Shown here: positions 1 to 9,510 of the stretch, piece by piece
Layout: the number at the start of each line of letters is the position of its first letter
Numbering within the stretch: position 1 is the stretch's first letter
Origin: Deltaproteobacteria bacterium
Lineage (GTDB): Bacteria; Desulfobacterota; Desulfarculia; Adiutricales; Adiutricaceae
Direction of reading: 5' to 3'
Assembly: GCA_031264185.1 (NCBI GenBank)
Contig: JAISEL010000037.1
Location: 1-64,000 of the forward strand
DNA: 64,000 bases
Position numbers and translations under genes: made by a program
Notes under the pieces: generated by a model
Told to the model about the DNA's origin: nothing
What the model saw: only the letters and a program-made list of their open reading frames with translations
Databases searched by the model: none

Positions 1-109
1 TAAAAATCAAGTTATCCGTTGCTTATTTGCTTATCATATCTAAATTAATGAAATTTAGTATTTTTAAAAACATGGTTTACCTAAGAAGTTTCACCCATCA
101 AATTAAAGG

Positions 110-446
110 TTACGGGGTACTAAGTTTGATAACGTTTACGAATTGTTCACAGCATTCGGTCAATACAGCTCTAATAGCTGTCCGCCGCAAGTCCGGCGGT
201 TAATTCGTCTTTATAGATCTTCTCAACAATAGGATCCGCCAGCGGCGACATCACGTCTTTTTCTGTTATCAGATTCCTCTGAAAAATTATCCCCCGCTGT
301 TCCGGCCTTTTCTCCTCATTTTGAAAACCTAAGACTTTAATTATACCATGATGACCGATGTATTTCCACCATTTTTTTATGGTCCGACAGTAATCCCGGC
401 CTTCTAGACAGACGTGAGGTGTCCTCCATTTCACCTCGTATTTCAC
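110..446 (-). pseudogene. Decayed N-terminal remnant, possibly of a PD-(D/E)XK transposase/nuclease
   Basis: A 91-codon frame begins at a GTG (446) and stops at 171. Near its end it reads SPLADPIVEKIYKDE followed by GLAADSY, the sort of opening seen in the widespread 'Rpn/PD-(D/E)XK family transposase' proteins. If one base is skipped after the AGC TAT codons, the same protein continues as IRAVLTECCEQFVNVIKLSTP-like sequence to a TAA at 110, so I read this as a frameshifted, truncated copy. The catalytic half is absent. The family assignment is from memory of the motif style and is weak; a lineage-specific hypothetical protein is the alternative. Confidence 0.35.
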
Positions 447-935
447 CCCGAACTTTGATAGTAATTTATTTTATTCAGGTATTTTCGTATCATTGGGAGA
501 CACTGTCATACGAACCAGCTCAGAACTCAGGGGCTTTTCACAATAGCCGGACCGCCTGCCCATAGTCTTTTGATAAACCGGCCAGAGTCCCCTTACAAAA
601 TTTTGGACCAATTATCTTAAGGCCTGTTGGACACAAAACCAATCGTTGGAACGGCTAAATTTTGTCAATTTTACGCTTTAATAGGTTTTATTTTGTTTAA
701 TTTACTTTTAATTTTTTATTAATATTTGCTATAATTTAAAATATAGACCTAGAATTTGACATCTATTAAACCATCAGGTTAATATTCCCCGAACAGAACG
801 GCCAGGACAACTTTGCTGCTTTAGTCAGCAGACAGGCTCTCCGGCTAAGAGGTCGTAGGGCGGTAAAATGTTTGAATTTGTTCCGTTTTTTGGCCTTTTA
901 GGCACTTTCAGTAAAGGAGACATTAGAGGCCTTAA
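447..935. other. Intergenic, probable promoter for the phosphotransferase
   Basis: No reading frame of note. AT-rich between 660 and 780. An extended -10 element (TGCTATAAT, 727-735) lies about 200 bases upstream of the phosphotransferase start, but a convincing -35 is not visible. Nothing else is seen. Confidence 0.3.
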
Positions 936-1982
936 ATGTTTTTGGATACCCAAAAGCCCCTGGACATAGCGGAAAACCGTTACGGCATTGAGCCCCAAAA
1001 AATTATTCCCATAAACTCAGGGAAGGTTAACCTCAGCTTCCGGGTAGTAACCGCCTCCGGCGACTTTTGCCTTCAAAGATTAAACGACTATTTTCAAAAT
1101 TCCGAGGCATTGGGCCACAACTGGGAACTGGCACAAAAAGTCATAACCGGGCATCATTTGCCTTTTCCGGAAATTGTGCCCGCAGTTGACGGTAATCTTC
1201 TGGTCGCTGACGACGGGTCCTGGCGCCTGACAAAGTGGCTGGACGGTCACCTGCCCCCGGCCGGGGACAGAGATACGGCATATCTGGCCGGTCATACTCT
1301 AGGACTTATTCACCGGGTCTTAAACGTCCCCCGGCCTATCCCGGCCCTGTTTAAACTGCCTCAGGATTTTGCCTTCACTAACCAAAAACTGGCCTCCTCC
1401 AAAGATTTTGACAATATCTATCTTCTTTACCGGCGTCATCCCAATTTAGTCCAAATAAACCCTTTAATAAAAAGAGCCGCCCTGGCGGCTTTCAATCTGC
1501 CCCGAAGACCGGCTTTCCAGAGGGTTTTCCTTGCCCGTGATCTGGTTATCCACGGCGATCCAAAAAGGGAAAATTTTCTCGTCGAAAGCCATAAAATGGC
1601 TCTTTTGGACTGGGATACGATAGGCTACGGAGATCCTTTAATCGATCTGGGTGAACTCTGCCGGTCTTTTGCGGTCATAAAGCCCAATTCCGAATTTCAG
1701 ACCTCCCTGGCCGCCTGCGCTGTCCGGGGCTATGAAGAAAGCGGTTTTGATTTTGACAGTCAGATATCTCTGCTGCTGCCGGCGGTCATCAGGGCCCTGT
1801 GTTTAAATCTGACCCTCCGCTATTTAATAGACGCTCTAGCCGAAGTCTATTTCAGCTGGGATCCGGAGAAATTTGATTCTCTGTTTGCCCAAAACGAATC
1901 ACGGGCGGCAACTTTACTTTCGACCGTGGAAGAGATGGAAACTAGTGAGATGGAGTTTATTAATCTTCTGACCCGGGCATAA
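936..1982 (+). CDS. Aminoglycoside-phosphotransferase-fold kinase
   Basis: A 348-residue protein of the APH/choline-kinase-like fold. The Brenner-type catalytic motif HGDPKRENF starts near residue 205 and the metal-binding motif LLDWDT lies near 224, followed by GDPLIDLGE, which is diagnostic of the family. The N-terminal lobe contains SFRVVTASGDFCLQRLN, corresponding to the nucleotide-binding strand pair. Length and arrangement resemble sugar-1-kinases related to N-acetylhexosamine kinase rather than true antibiotic-resistance enzymes, but the substrate cannot be told. The ATG is preceded by AGAGG at good spacing. It is convergent with hydA and shares the GC-rich hairpin that follows. No neighbour suggests the substrate. 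Confidence 0.8.
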   Translation: MFLDTQKPLDIAENRYGIEPQKIIPINSGKVNLSFRVVTASGDFCLQRLNDYFQNSEALGHNWELAQKVITGHHLPFPEIVPAVDGNLLVADDGSWRLTKWLDGHLPPAGDRDTAYLAGHTLGLIHRVLNVPRPIPALFKLPQDFAFTNQKLASSKDFDNIYLLYRRHPNLVQINPLIKRAALAAFNLPRRPAFQRVFLARDLVIHGDPKRENFLVESHKMALLDWDTIGYGDPLIDLGELCRSFAVIKPNSEFQTSLAACAVRGYEESGFDFDSQISLLLPAVIRALCLNLTLRYLIDALAEVYFSWDPEKFDSLFAQNESRAATLLSTVEEMETSEMEFINLLTRA

Positions 1983-1997
1983 AGCTTATCTCTGGAC

Positions 1998-2025
1998 AAA
2001 AAAAAGGCCCCGGCGGCGCCGGGAC
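1998..2025 (-). terminator. Rho-independent terminator of hydA
   Basis: A GC-rich hairpin (GGTCCCGGC / GCCGGGGCC with a 3-base loop) is followed on the minus strand by a run of eight T. It sits 25 bases after the hydA stop codon. Confidence 0.85.
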
Positions 2026-2049
2026 CTTACTTGAAGGTAATGAACACCG

Positions 2050-3432
2050 TTAGTGGTGATGCTTGGGATCCCCGCAGTAAGTGGTGTGCAGGAGCTTATG
2101 ACTTTCCTCGCCCAGAGGTTTTTTGAGGAAACTGTCATAGAGCTTTTTGACCGAGGGGTTTTCATGGGATTTCCGGACCGGCAGTTCCCGATCGTGCTGG
2201 TAAGTGGCTTCGGCTCTGGCTTCATAAGCGGCCTGAAAATCCGTATCCAAAACCAGTTTCGGCTGACCGCCGCCGGTCACGCAGCCTTCCGGACAGGTCA
2301 TGACCTCAATAAAGTGGAGATCTAATTTTCCGGCTTTGAGATCTTCCAAGACTGGTTTAACGTTTTTAAGTCCAGTCACTATTCCCACTTTCAAAGTCAG
2401 CTCGCCTACCTGAATAGCCGCCGTTCTGAAACCGTCAGGACCTCGGACAGCTTTAATGTCTATGGCCGGGATAGCCTGACCGGTGATAAGTTCGTAGCCG
2501 GTCCTTAAGGCCGCTTCCATAACTCCCCCGGTCACTCCAAAAATTTCCGCAGCGCCAGTGTAGTCGCCCATGGGCAGATCAAACTTCTCATCCGGCAGGC
2601 TTAAAAAATCAATGCCTTTAAGTTTAATCAGGTAAGCCAGTTCTCTGGTCGTTAAAACAACATCCACATCCCTTTGGCCGCTGTCCGCCATTTCCGGCCT
2701 TCCCGACTCATACTGCTTACAGGTACACGGCATGATTGACACAGAGTAGATTTTTTTGGGATCTGTCTTCTGGGTCTTGGCTCCGTAAGTCTTCATTAAA
2801 GCGCCCTGCATCTGCTGGGGGCTCTTGCAGGTGGAGAGGTGGTGGCGCAGCTCGGGATAATTGAGTTCGAGATACCTGACCCAGCCCGGGCAACAGGAGG
2901 TGAACATCGGCAGTAAACCTTTGTTCGTGACCCGATGGATAAGTTCACTCCCCTCTTCCATGATGGTAACATCAGCGGCGAAATTGGTGTCATAGACTTT
3001 ATTAAAGCCCAGACGCCTCAAGGCGGCTGCCAGCTTACCGGCTCCCAGAGTTCCCAAAGAAGCCCCGAAGTCTTCGGCAATACCAACCCTAACCGCCGGA
3101 GCACTTTGGACCCACGTCTCGACATTCGGATCGGCTAAGGCCCGTAAGACCTCGTCTAAATGGCAGACGTTATGGGCCGCGAACAGAGGCTCGGTGACCG
3201 TCTCCGGAAGACCTCTTTCCTTACGGACTGTTTCGTAAGCCCCAAATCCATGCTCGGCTACCGAAACGTAGCTCTTGCACTTCTGGACACACTGGCCGCA
3301 CATGACGCATTTGGTCTCATCAACCTTCTGAGCCTGATGAGGCAGACCTTCAATAGCCAGGTTAGGGCAGACTTTGGTGCATTCCTGGCAGCCGGTGCAG
3401 ATTTTATCGTCAATGGCTATAACAGTTGTCAT
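2050..3432 (-). CDS. hydA2: [FeFe] hydrogenase catalytic subunit, HDCR HydA2 type
   Basis: A 460-residue [FeFe] hydrogenase. Two N-terminal [4Fe-4S] motifs are visible (Cys12/15/18/22 and Cys42/45/48/52). The three H-cluster signatures are intact: TSCCPGW (178-184), MPCTCKQYE (234-242) and FIEVMTCPEGCVTGGGQP (about 374-391). The small-subunit-like C-terminal tail is fused. This short architecture, two ferredoxin clusters plus the H domain, is that of HydA2 in the hydrogen-dependent CO2 reductase (HDCR) of acetogens, where it exchanges electrons with formate dehydrogenase through HycB-type proteins. The ATG overlaps the hycB stop as ATGA with an upstream GGAGG. No formate dehydrogenase gene is in the window, so the HDCR assignment rests on architecture and the partner gene. 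Confidence 0.88.
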   Translation of the reverse strand: MTTVIAIDDKICTGCQECTKVCPNLAIEGLPHQAQKVDETKCVMCGQCVQKCKSYVSVAEHGFGAYETVRKERGLPETVTEPLFAAHNVCHLDEVLRALADPNVETWVQSAPAVRVGIAEDFGASLGTLGAGKLAAALRRLGFNKVYDTNFAADVTIMEEGSELIHRVTNKGLLPMFTSCCPGWVRYLELNYPELRHHLSTCKSPQQMQGALMKTYGAKTQKTDPKKIYSVSIMPCTCKQYESGRPEMADSGQRDVDVVLTTRELAYLIKLKGIDFLSLPDEKFDLPMGDYTGAAEIFGVTGGVMEAALRTGYELITGQAIPAIDIKAVRGPDGFRTAAIQVGELTLKVGIVTGLKNVKPVLEDLKAGKLDLHFIEVMTCPEGCVTGGGQPKLVLDTDFQAAYEARAEATYQHDRELPVRKSHENPSVKKLYDSFLKKPLGEESHKLLHTTYCGDPKHHH

Positions 3433-4013
3433 GGCAGAAGCCTCCTTTCGGGAGCTCCGGCGTTGATAACCGCCAAAGCCTCAGCGGCCGCGATGTTTTT
3501 CTTCTTGCGGTCTTCATTAACATCGGATACGGACAGAGCCTCGTTGGGGCAGACCCGGACGCAGGCAGGACCGTCTGGATCGTCGATACACAGGTCGCAC
3601 TTGGAAGCGGCCACTTTGTTTTCGTCAGAACCGACCTGTTTGACCGGTTTGCCTTTATCATAGTAAGGTAATAAAGTAATTGCCCCAAATGGACAGGCCA
3701 CCAGACAGTCTTTGCACCCGATACACTTAGTCTCATCGACAATGACCTGGTGCCCGAAACGGACTATAGCCGATTGTTTGCAGACAGCCTTACAGGGGGA
3801 ATTTTCGCAGTGCTTACACTGAATCGGCATACTGGCCGTTTCAATGACTGTCACATACAGTTTCGGCGTCACCGGCACAGTAATGGTCCCCACAGTTTTC
3901 CCGACTTTGTTACGTTTGGCGTTGTGAGACTGGAAACACGCCATCTCACAGGCCCGGCAACCGGTACACTTTGTTGTATCGGTCGTAACAAATAAACCAA
4001 AATCATTGGCCAT
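3429..4013 (-). CDS. hycB: HycB/HydN-like four-cluster iron-sulfur electron-transfer protein
   Basis: A 194-residue polyferredoxin with four cysteine groups that would bind four [4Fe-4S] clusters: CTGCRACEMAC, CKHCENSPCKAVC, CIGCKDCLVAC and CDLCIDDPDGPACVRVC. This is the HycB/HydN/DmsB layout. It is translationally coupled to hydA2 (4-base overlap), which is the arrangement of the hydrogenase half of HDCR complexes; the role inferred is to wire HydA2 to formate dehydrogenase. The start has GAGGA upstream. It appears to be the first gene of its transcript, since 745 AT-rich non-coding bases lie upstream. Confidence 0.87.
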   Translation of the reverse strand: MANDFGLFVTTDTTKCTGCRACEMACFQSHNAKRNKVGKTVGTITVPVTPKLYVTVIETASMPIQCKHCENSPCKAVCKQSAIVRFGHQVIVDETKCIGCKDCLVACPFGAITLLPYYDKGKPVKQVGSDENKVAASKCDLCIDDPDGPACVRVCPNEALSVSDVNEDRKKKNIAAAEALAVINAGAPERRLLP

Positions 4014-4758
4014 ATATTTTCCTCATAACCAGATCAGCCTCTGGCGCTCGCGTTTACCCTGATGGAAACCCACCAAAGAAGCTAAGAGTAAAGCCCCCTA
4101 AGACCTGTTCCAGAGGGGCAGCAGTAAGTTATTGTTATTATCAGCGCTTATATTAAATGTTATCAATTTATCGCTGAATGCAAAAATCAACGTATTTAGA
4201 GCTTCATTTATTTTTGTTTTTAATAATTAGTTATTATTATTTTATATTCTCAATTATTACAATAATTTTTTGTTAATATAGCAATTTTTTGTTGCATCTA
4301 ATATTTTTAGATAAGATTCTGCCGTATTATTTAGCAAAAAATCGCATAGACAACAGTGCCCAGCTTTTCTAAAAATTTTGCCCTCTTTAAACCGCCACCT
4401 ATGTCAATTAATATAGTTTACATGCTTCACATGACCTTGTCAACCGGAAAAACCGGTGCCGAATGGCTTTACTCTGGTTTTTTAAAACTTAATTATTGTT
4501 TCACATCTAAACTAAAATTCAGTCTGTTTTATGTCTCAATTTCAGTATCTATTTGATTAGCTCAAGCAGGTCACCAAAATAATATGATTGGGAAAAACTG
4601 GCACTCGCCGGGATTTGGGGGAATTTATCTGACCTGCTGGGGAAAAAGAGGCTTGCCCAAAACAGAAAAAAGAGGTTTTACGGGCGTTTTATAAAATCAT
4701 TCTTGAAAATTAAAAAAGAATCCCCTTCATGATTACTGCCAGCTAAATCAGCCAATTT
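4014..4758. other. AT-rich intergenic upstream of hycB
   Basis: Very AT-rich between about 4140 and 4340. It must hold the hydrogenase promoter, but several -10-like boxes are possible and none can be chosen. The small open frames here have no ribosome site and biased composition. Confidence 0.5.
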
Positions 4759-5058
4759 CTAATCCTGCAGACAGGAAGACCAGACTGCCCGTGGGACTTC
4801 AACATAAGTCGAATGCCCCTGGTCGCTTAGGAGCCGGTCGTAGACACCCCGGATTTTTACCTGAGCTCCAGTCAGGACCCGCACCGCTCTGGCCAGTTCG
4901 GCCGGTAAAACCCGGAGACAAAACCCGCACTGAGCGCCCAATGAATTCGGTCTGGCCATGACCCAGACTTTCAGCCCCTCTTTCTGAAGAGCTTCCTCGC
5001 CGGTCAGAGCCGCTCCGGTGCCGTCAAATGTCAGAACCTTCTCTTCAGGTTTATCCAT
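4759..5058 (-). CDS. DUF3343 putative Se/S carrier-like protein
   Basis: A 99-residue protein matching the DUF3343 pattern: an N-terminal strand (KVLTFDGTGAALTGEEALQ), a central helix and the conserved GAQCGFCLRVLP with cysteines at about 58 and 61, then VKIRGVYDRLL. The family is usually 70-90 residues and co-occurs with selenium use and YedF-like proteins, hence its description as a putative Se/S carrier; its biochemistry is unproven. Here it lies between the hydrogenase pair and a molybdenum/tungsten gene set, with selC 5 kb away, which fits a selenium-related role. The ATG has a GGATG sequence upstream. It probably forms its own transcript. Confidence 0.7.
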   Translation of the reverse strand: MDKPEEKVLTFDGTGAALTGEEALQKEGLKVWVMARPNSLGAQCGFCLRVLPAELARAVRVLTGAQVKIRGVYDRLLSDQGHSTYVEVPRAVWSSCLQD

Positions 5059-6314
5059 GGTTTTGTCATCCTTCCCCGCCTAAAGCCGGGGTATTCTCAC
5101 AGAGCCCAAAACTTTACCTGCCCGGTCTCCTGCAGGTTCCTGCTTCATAGGCCTACTAACGTTTAATCCTCCATAGGCAGTAAAGACGGCCTGCCCGGCC
5201 GCCAAAACGTTTAACGCAGCGACCGGACCGGCCTCATTTCCGCACCTACATTAAGTATGACACTCAAAATAACTTATTGTAAATAGCCAATGGCGGCCTC
5301 ATATTTAGGGCTACAGATCTTTTAAAGCACAGGCGGCTTTTTCTTCGGCCAGCGACAAATGTTGAGAGTTTGACGGCCTTATCATTGGAACGGCTTTAAC
5401 CTCAGTTTGACTGGAAATGCAGAACCAATCAGTCTTGATTGTTACAGTTACGATCTTGGGCTAGCCGGCAACAGGCCGACTATGTTATATCGGAGCAGTC
5501 CAACTGGATAGTTTGATCCTCCTCTGGGCCTCACCAGTTTACAGCTGTTTTAACACCTGGAACAAAAAAAGCCTGATTCCATCCCTTTTTCTTTCCTGCG
5601 AAACTCAGAAAAAACAGCCCGTTCGGTCAGGAATTTTTTACAGGTCCGAACAGGCTCCTTTAAGGACTCTGTCGCCCATTGGGCTGCGCCTTTTTGAGTC
5701 AAAACATGGCAGGCTTGACTTTTTAGCGTTTAATTATAACTTATTCAAATTGATACCACAGCTCCTTTTGAGCTGAAGCCGAAATTTAACTGCTGGTGAT
5801 CTTAGAACAAATCCATGACAATTAGTTTATGGAAAATGCCAGTGAATGGAGACAAAAAAACACTTAGCTTTTATGATACCAGTCCATTTTGTTTAGCTCA
5901 CAAAACACCGCAGCAGCGTTTTCACTAAAGTGATTATATGTGATTGGCGGCCTGTTTTATCCTCAGCCTGTGTTGTTTTTTACTCAGAACTCGTTGAATT
6001 TGAAGTTGGCGGATAATGTTCATACGCTTGCCAAAAGTTGCTGTCTCTTCTCCGGCAAGCAGTCTGACATGAGTTTCCAGTCGACCGGTTGCAAAGCAAT
6101 CGACCGACACCAAGGAGAAATTTGGCGGGAAATATAGGCGGTCTCCCGGCCATTTGACCTGGAGTTACAGCGGAGAACCAGTTACAATTTTACGCAAGTC
6201 TATTGAAAATCAACGAGCAATGAACTGTAGCCCTAATTCAGACAGGAATGCGCCTTATATCCCCTCCTAACGGTCGGAGTTTTACGGCGCATCGGATAAA
6301 AGCCTTGCATTTTT
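5059..6314. other. Long intergenic region
   Basis: About 1.25 kb with no supportable gene. An inverted repeat (AGCCCGTTCGG / CCGAACAGGCT, 5618-5661) spans a T-rich loop. The region lies downstream of aor and upstream of the DUF3343 gene, and may contain the latter's promoter. An 87-codon plus-strand frame at 5513-5776 has no ribosome site and no recognisable content. Confidence 0.4.
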
Positions 6315-8057
6315 TTATTCCCCAAACTCCAAGACCCGGTCCAGGTCAGAATCGGTCACATCAAACGTTGACCTATGGGGTCCGACCTCCTCCTGACGGA
6401 AAAACTCCGGCAGACGATCGCTGGCCGAGGTCAGACCGGCTCTTTGATTAAAATCCACTTCAGTGGCCAGGACTCTCTGGCCTAATCCGTCTAAATCGGC
6501 TCTCTTCATGGACCAGCCGTAGCGGGCGTTTAACATGTCAACTACAGCCTCTATCGCCTCAGGAGTTTCAAAGAAAGCAAAAGAGACAAACATACAAAGA
6601 CCTAAGGTATCCACAGCTGCTGCTGAGATCTGGGTCCGGCGGGACAGTTCAGCCTGGCCTTCCGGGGACAAAGGATCAACGTCCCCGCCTAAAGCTAAGA
6701 TATTGGCTGCGTAACTGAAGCCGGCTGTGTGATCGGCGCCCTGAGGATTGGTGGCAAAAGTCACACCCTGCCCTTTGACACTTCTAGGGTCAAAGGCAGG
6801 CAGAGCCTGGCCCTTGACCTCGGCTACCCGTACAGCTCCGTAGACTTTACCTGTAACGGCCACGCCAGAACCTAAAATCCGGCCCAGAGGTGTACCCTGG
6901 CTAATCTGGGCTACGGCCTCAAGAGCGCCGGCGGCATCCCCGAACTCCAGAACCCCGGCTTCCATTAGAACAGCCACCGCCGCCCCAACATCAATAGTAT
7001 CCACCCCCGTATCGTCACAGAGGCGGTCGTATTGGGCCACTGAGTCTAAGTCAGTAATATCGGTATTGGGCCCAAAAGCCCACATGGTTTCATAGTCCGG
7101 CCACTTGCCGATCCTCTGGCCTAAGCGATCCGGAAAAACTCCGCTGCAGCGCATAACGCAACCGGTCATACAACCCCTGGCCACCCGACCCTGGCCGCCC
7201 CGTTCTTTGGTCAGCTGGTTTAATCTCTCTCCGGACAGGGTCTCAGGACTGTCAAAACGGCCGCTGGAAAAATTCCTGGTGGGCAGAGCTCCGGCCTCGT
7301 TAAAAAGACCCATCATGGCCGCAGAACCATACTCGGATAAACTGCGGCCGCAGACCGGGTGATCCAATAAAGCTTTGGTAAAACGTTTTGAGGCGCTGTT
7401 GAAGGCTTCGGGGTTAGCTAAGGTCAATCTGTTTTTTTTGGTCCCTGGCTTAATAATTATAGCCTTCAAGCCCTTAGAACCCATAACCGCGCCCAAACCG
7501 CCCCGGGCCGCATGTCTGGCCGGTTGGCCGTCTAAATCGGTCATGGCAATGGAAGCAGCAGCTAATCTGAATTCTCCGGCACGGCCTATAGTTATATAGC
7601 TGCTACCAGGTCCTGATTCCTCGGTCAGTCTGGCCACAGCCTCGTAGTTATTGAGTCCGCCCACCCGACAGGGCATAAGAACGGCCCCTTCCCGGCTGAT
7701 TTCCAGCTGCAGCCACTCACCTTTAGGGCCGGAATTTTCAATGACTAAAGCTAAGACGCCTAGACCAGCCAGATGGCCTCCGGGCTGACCGCCGCTATTG
7801 GATTCTTTGATACCGGAAGTCAAGGGGCTTTTGCCGCCCACTGACAGACGCCCGGAGTTGGCGCAGGCTGTACCGCCCAGCAGTCCGGGGGCAAAAACGA
7901 GTTTATTTCTGGGACCCAATGGATTAACCAATGGATCCACTTCCCTGGCCACAATGGCCGAAGTCAGGCCCCGTCCGCCCAAACCTTTATAGATTTCCGG
8001 AACATCAGAATAGGAGCATGTCCCGCTCGACATATCTACTCTTAAAATCTTAGCCAT
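6315..8057 (-). CDS. aor: Tungsten-containing aldehyde:ferredoxin oxidoreductase
   Basis: A 580-residue member of the AOR family. The N-terminus (KILRVDMSSG, then YKGLGGRGLTSAIV) and the GGTACANSGRLSVGGKSP segment are typical of the pterin-binding domain. The [4Fe-4S] cluster ligands are visible as C296, C300 and C304 (GCMTGCVMRC), with a fourth in GLCMF near residue 500. Family members interconvert aldehydes and carboxylic acids with ferredoxin, using a tungsto-bispterin. It is the last gene of mobB-lysR-aor, starting 8 bases after lysR. In an acetogen it could reduce acetate or oxidise amino-acid-derived aldehydes; the substrate cannot be read from sequence. Length is slightly below the usual 600-620 residues, but no domain seems lost. 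Confidence 0.88.
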   Translation of the reverse strand: MAKILRVDMSSGTCSYSDVPEIYKGLGGRGLTSAIVAREVDPLVNPLGPRNKLVFAPGLLGGTACANSGRLSVGGKSPLTSGIKESNSGGQPGGHLAGLGVLALVIENSGPKGEWLQLEISREGAVLMPCRVGGLNNYEAVARLTEESGPGSSYITIGRAGEFRLAAASIAMTDLDGQPARHAARGGLGAVMGSKGLKAIIIKPGTKKNRLTLANPEAFNSASKRFTKALLDHPVCGRSLSEYGSAAMMGLFNEAGALPTRNFSSGRFDSPETLSGERLNQLTKERGGQGRVARGCMTGCVMRCSGVFPDRLGQRIGKWPDYETMWAFGPNTDITDLDSVAQYDRLCDDTGVDTIDVGAAVAVLMEAGVLEFGDAAGALEAVAQISQGTPLGRILGSGVAVTGKVYGAVRVAEVKGQALPAFDPRSVKGQGVTFATNPQGADHTAGFSYAANILALGGDVDPLSPEGQAELSRRTQISAAAVDTLGLCMFVSFAFFETPEAIEAVVDMLNARYGWSMKRADLDGLGQRVLATEVDFNQRAGLTSASDRLPEFFRQEEVGPHRSTFDVTDSDLDRVLEFGE

Positions 8058-8065
8058 TATGTGTC

Positions 8066-8998
8066 TCAGCCATCTTTAGTTTTCGGCCGACGGTAGGTCA
8101 GAGGCATTTTTCCTTCCTTTTTTAGTTCAAAAAAGATATCCACCAGAGCCTGGGCCACTTGGGCGTTAAAGTGATCTTTTCTTCTAATTAGAAAAAAACG
8201 CCGGCAAGGACCAAACTCCAGCGGCCAGGCCACTAAATTAGTCATATCCAGAGTCGACAGAATCAGACTTGAAATAACCGTGGCCCCAAAAGCTCCTTGA
8301 ACCAGTGACATGGTAGGGCCCAGACCGGCCACCTCGGCCTTAAACCGAAAACGGCTGACCTCATCACCTAAGCTGGACAAAAAAGCCGCCCGGGTGCCGC
8401 TGCCGTCTTCTCTTAGTATTATAGGCCAATTGGCCAGTTCGGCGGGAGTTTTTGGCCTTGAGCCCATTTTAGCGGCCAGTTCGGCCGAAGCCACCAGAAC
8501 AAGCCGGTCGCTGGCAAACGGCCGCGACCAGATCTTCTCCGACTCCGAAACTACCGTGCCCACCAAACCCAGATCGAGATCGCCTTCGCCGACTAAACGG
8601 GCAATTTCCCGTGAATGGCCCTGAGTTAAAGTCAGAAACACGCGGGGATACCTCTGGCTGAAGACTTCCATAGCCGGAGGGACCAGAACCATAGAGGGAA
8701 CTGAAGAGGCTCCCACCGCCAGTTTTTCCTGGGCAATGGCCATCTGACGGTTAACAGCCCAGGCGGCCTGGCCGGCTGTCTCCACAATTTTAATGGCATA
8801 GGGAGCTAAGACCAGAGCAGCAGGCAGAGCTTTAACCCGGCGAGGAGTCCGCTCAAACAGTTTCTGACCTAAATATTCCTCCAGGCTTTTAAGGTTTTGG
8901 CTGACCGTAGGCTGGGACAGACCGAAAAACTTGGCAGTTTGGGAAAAACTCCGGGTATCCAATAGTTTTAAAAAAATTTCCAGTCTTTTTATATCCAT
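8066..8998 (-). CDS. LysR-family transcriptional regulator
   Basis: A 310-residue LysR protein: an N-terminal winged helix-turn-helix (residues 1-60, with SFSQTAKFFGLSQPTVSQNLKSLE) and a substrate-binding effector domain of periplasmic-binding fold. It lies between mobB and aor with gaps of 14 and 8 bases, so it probably controls its own operon or nearby molybdenum/selenium genes. Similar LysR proteins are annotated next to selenium-metabolism genes in anaerobes; the neighbours suggest the same here, but the ligand is unknown. The ribosome site before the ATG is weak. Confidence 0.85.
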   Translation of the reverse strand: MDIKRLEIFLKLLDTRSFSQTAKFFGLSQPTVSQNLKSLEEYLGQKLFERTPRRVKALPAALVLAPYAIKIVETAGQAAWAVNRQMAIAQEKLAVGASSVPSMVLVPPAMEVFSQRYPRVFLTLTQGHSREIARLVGEGDLDLGLVGTVVSESEKIWSRPFASDRLVLVASAELAAKMGSRPKTPAELANWPIILREDGSGTRAAFLSSLGDEVSRFRFKAEVAGLGPTMSLVQGAFGATVISSLILSTLDMTNLVAWPLEFGPCRRFFLIRRKDHFNAQVAQALVDIFFELKKEGKMPLTYRRPKTKDG

Positions 8999-9012
8999 AA
9001 AAAACCACTGCG

Positions 9013-9510
9013 CTATTTAAGACTCAGGCCTAATACAATCAATTCCGCTAACCTGTCGAATTCGTTCAGCCCCACCTTAGGTACTCCCGTCAGTTCCCAC
9101 GGTCCGTCAGTACAGACGGCCAGGTGAGGCGGACTGCTGACCAGGCCGTCAGATACCCCTTGCCTCAAAACCTCTATCTTGGGATAGGAGGTATTCTTGC
9201 CCCCTTCCAGTATTATTAGCCCGACCGGAAAATGGACCTTAAGATCCTCCGGGCCCAAACCGGGTGTTTCACAGGTCACCAAAAATCTGTTAGCTGAATA
9301 GACCGCAGTTCCGTAAGCCCCGGCCATTCTGGCGTTATAACTGTCAGTCCCGGGCACATCTGGCTGAAAATCATGGCCGTCATGCTTAATGACCGCGACT
9401 TTCTGGCCCCTTTTTAGCAGTTCAGGAATTAAACCTGTAATTAAATTGGTTTTGCCAACGTTTTTGGTCCCACAGACAGAAACTATGGGAGGATATAGTT
9501 TTGGCCGAAT
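9013..9510 (-). CDS. mobB: Molybdopterin-guanine dinucleotide biosynthesis adaptor MobB, apparent AUU start
   Basis: The first ATG in this frame (9357) would give only 114 residues and no P-loop. Reading back in frame adds 51 codons that encode the missing start of MobB: PPIVSVCGTKNVGKT (Walker A GTKNVGKT), then VAVIKHDGHDFQPDVPGTDS, the best-conserved MobB segment. The frame is closed by a TAA at 9532-9534, and no ATG, GTG or TTG lies between. The best start is ATT at 9508-9510, nine bases after AGGAAAAGG. The product is 166 residues, normal for MobB. MobB binds GTP and assists MobA in making the MGD cofactor used by formate dehydrogenases. It heads the mobB-lysR-aor run. Confidence 0.82.
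   Translation of the reverse strand: MRPKLYPPIVSVCGTKNVGKTNLITGLIPELLKRGQKVAVIKHDGHDFQPDVPGTDSYNARMAGAYGTAVYSANRFLVTCETPGLGPEDLKVHFPVGLIILEGGKNTSYPKIEVLRQGVSDGLVSSPPHLAVCTDGPWELTGVPKVGLNEFDRLAELIVLGLSLK

Noticed and set aside
2050-3432. Selenocysteine in the [FeFe] hydrogenase, given selC nearby.
   Set aside because: The H-cluster motifs contain ordinary cysteines and the frame has no in-frame TGA.
4356-6137. Small plus-strand frames at 4356-4556, 5513-5776 and 5940-6137.
   Set aside because: No ribosome sites, no recognisable motifs, and composition typical of translated AT-rich spacer.
9013-9357. A 114-residue MobB starting at the first ATG.
   Set aside because: This start would remove the P-loop and the IKHDGHD segment that are present in frame upstream; the longer product is taken instead.
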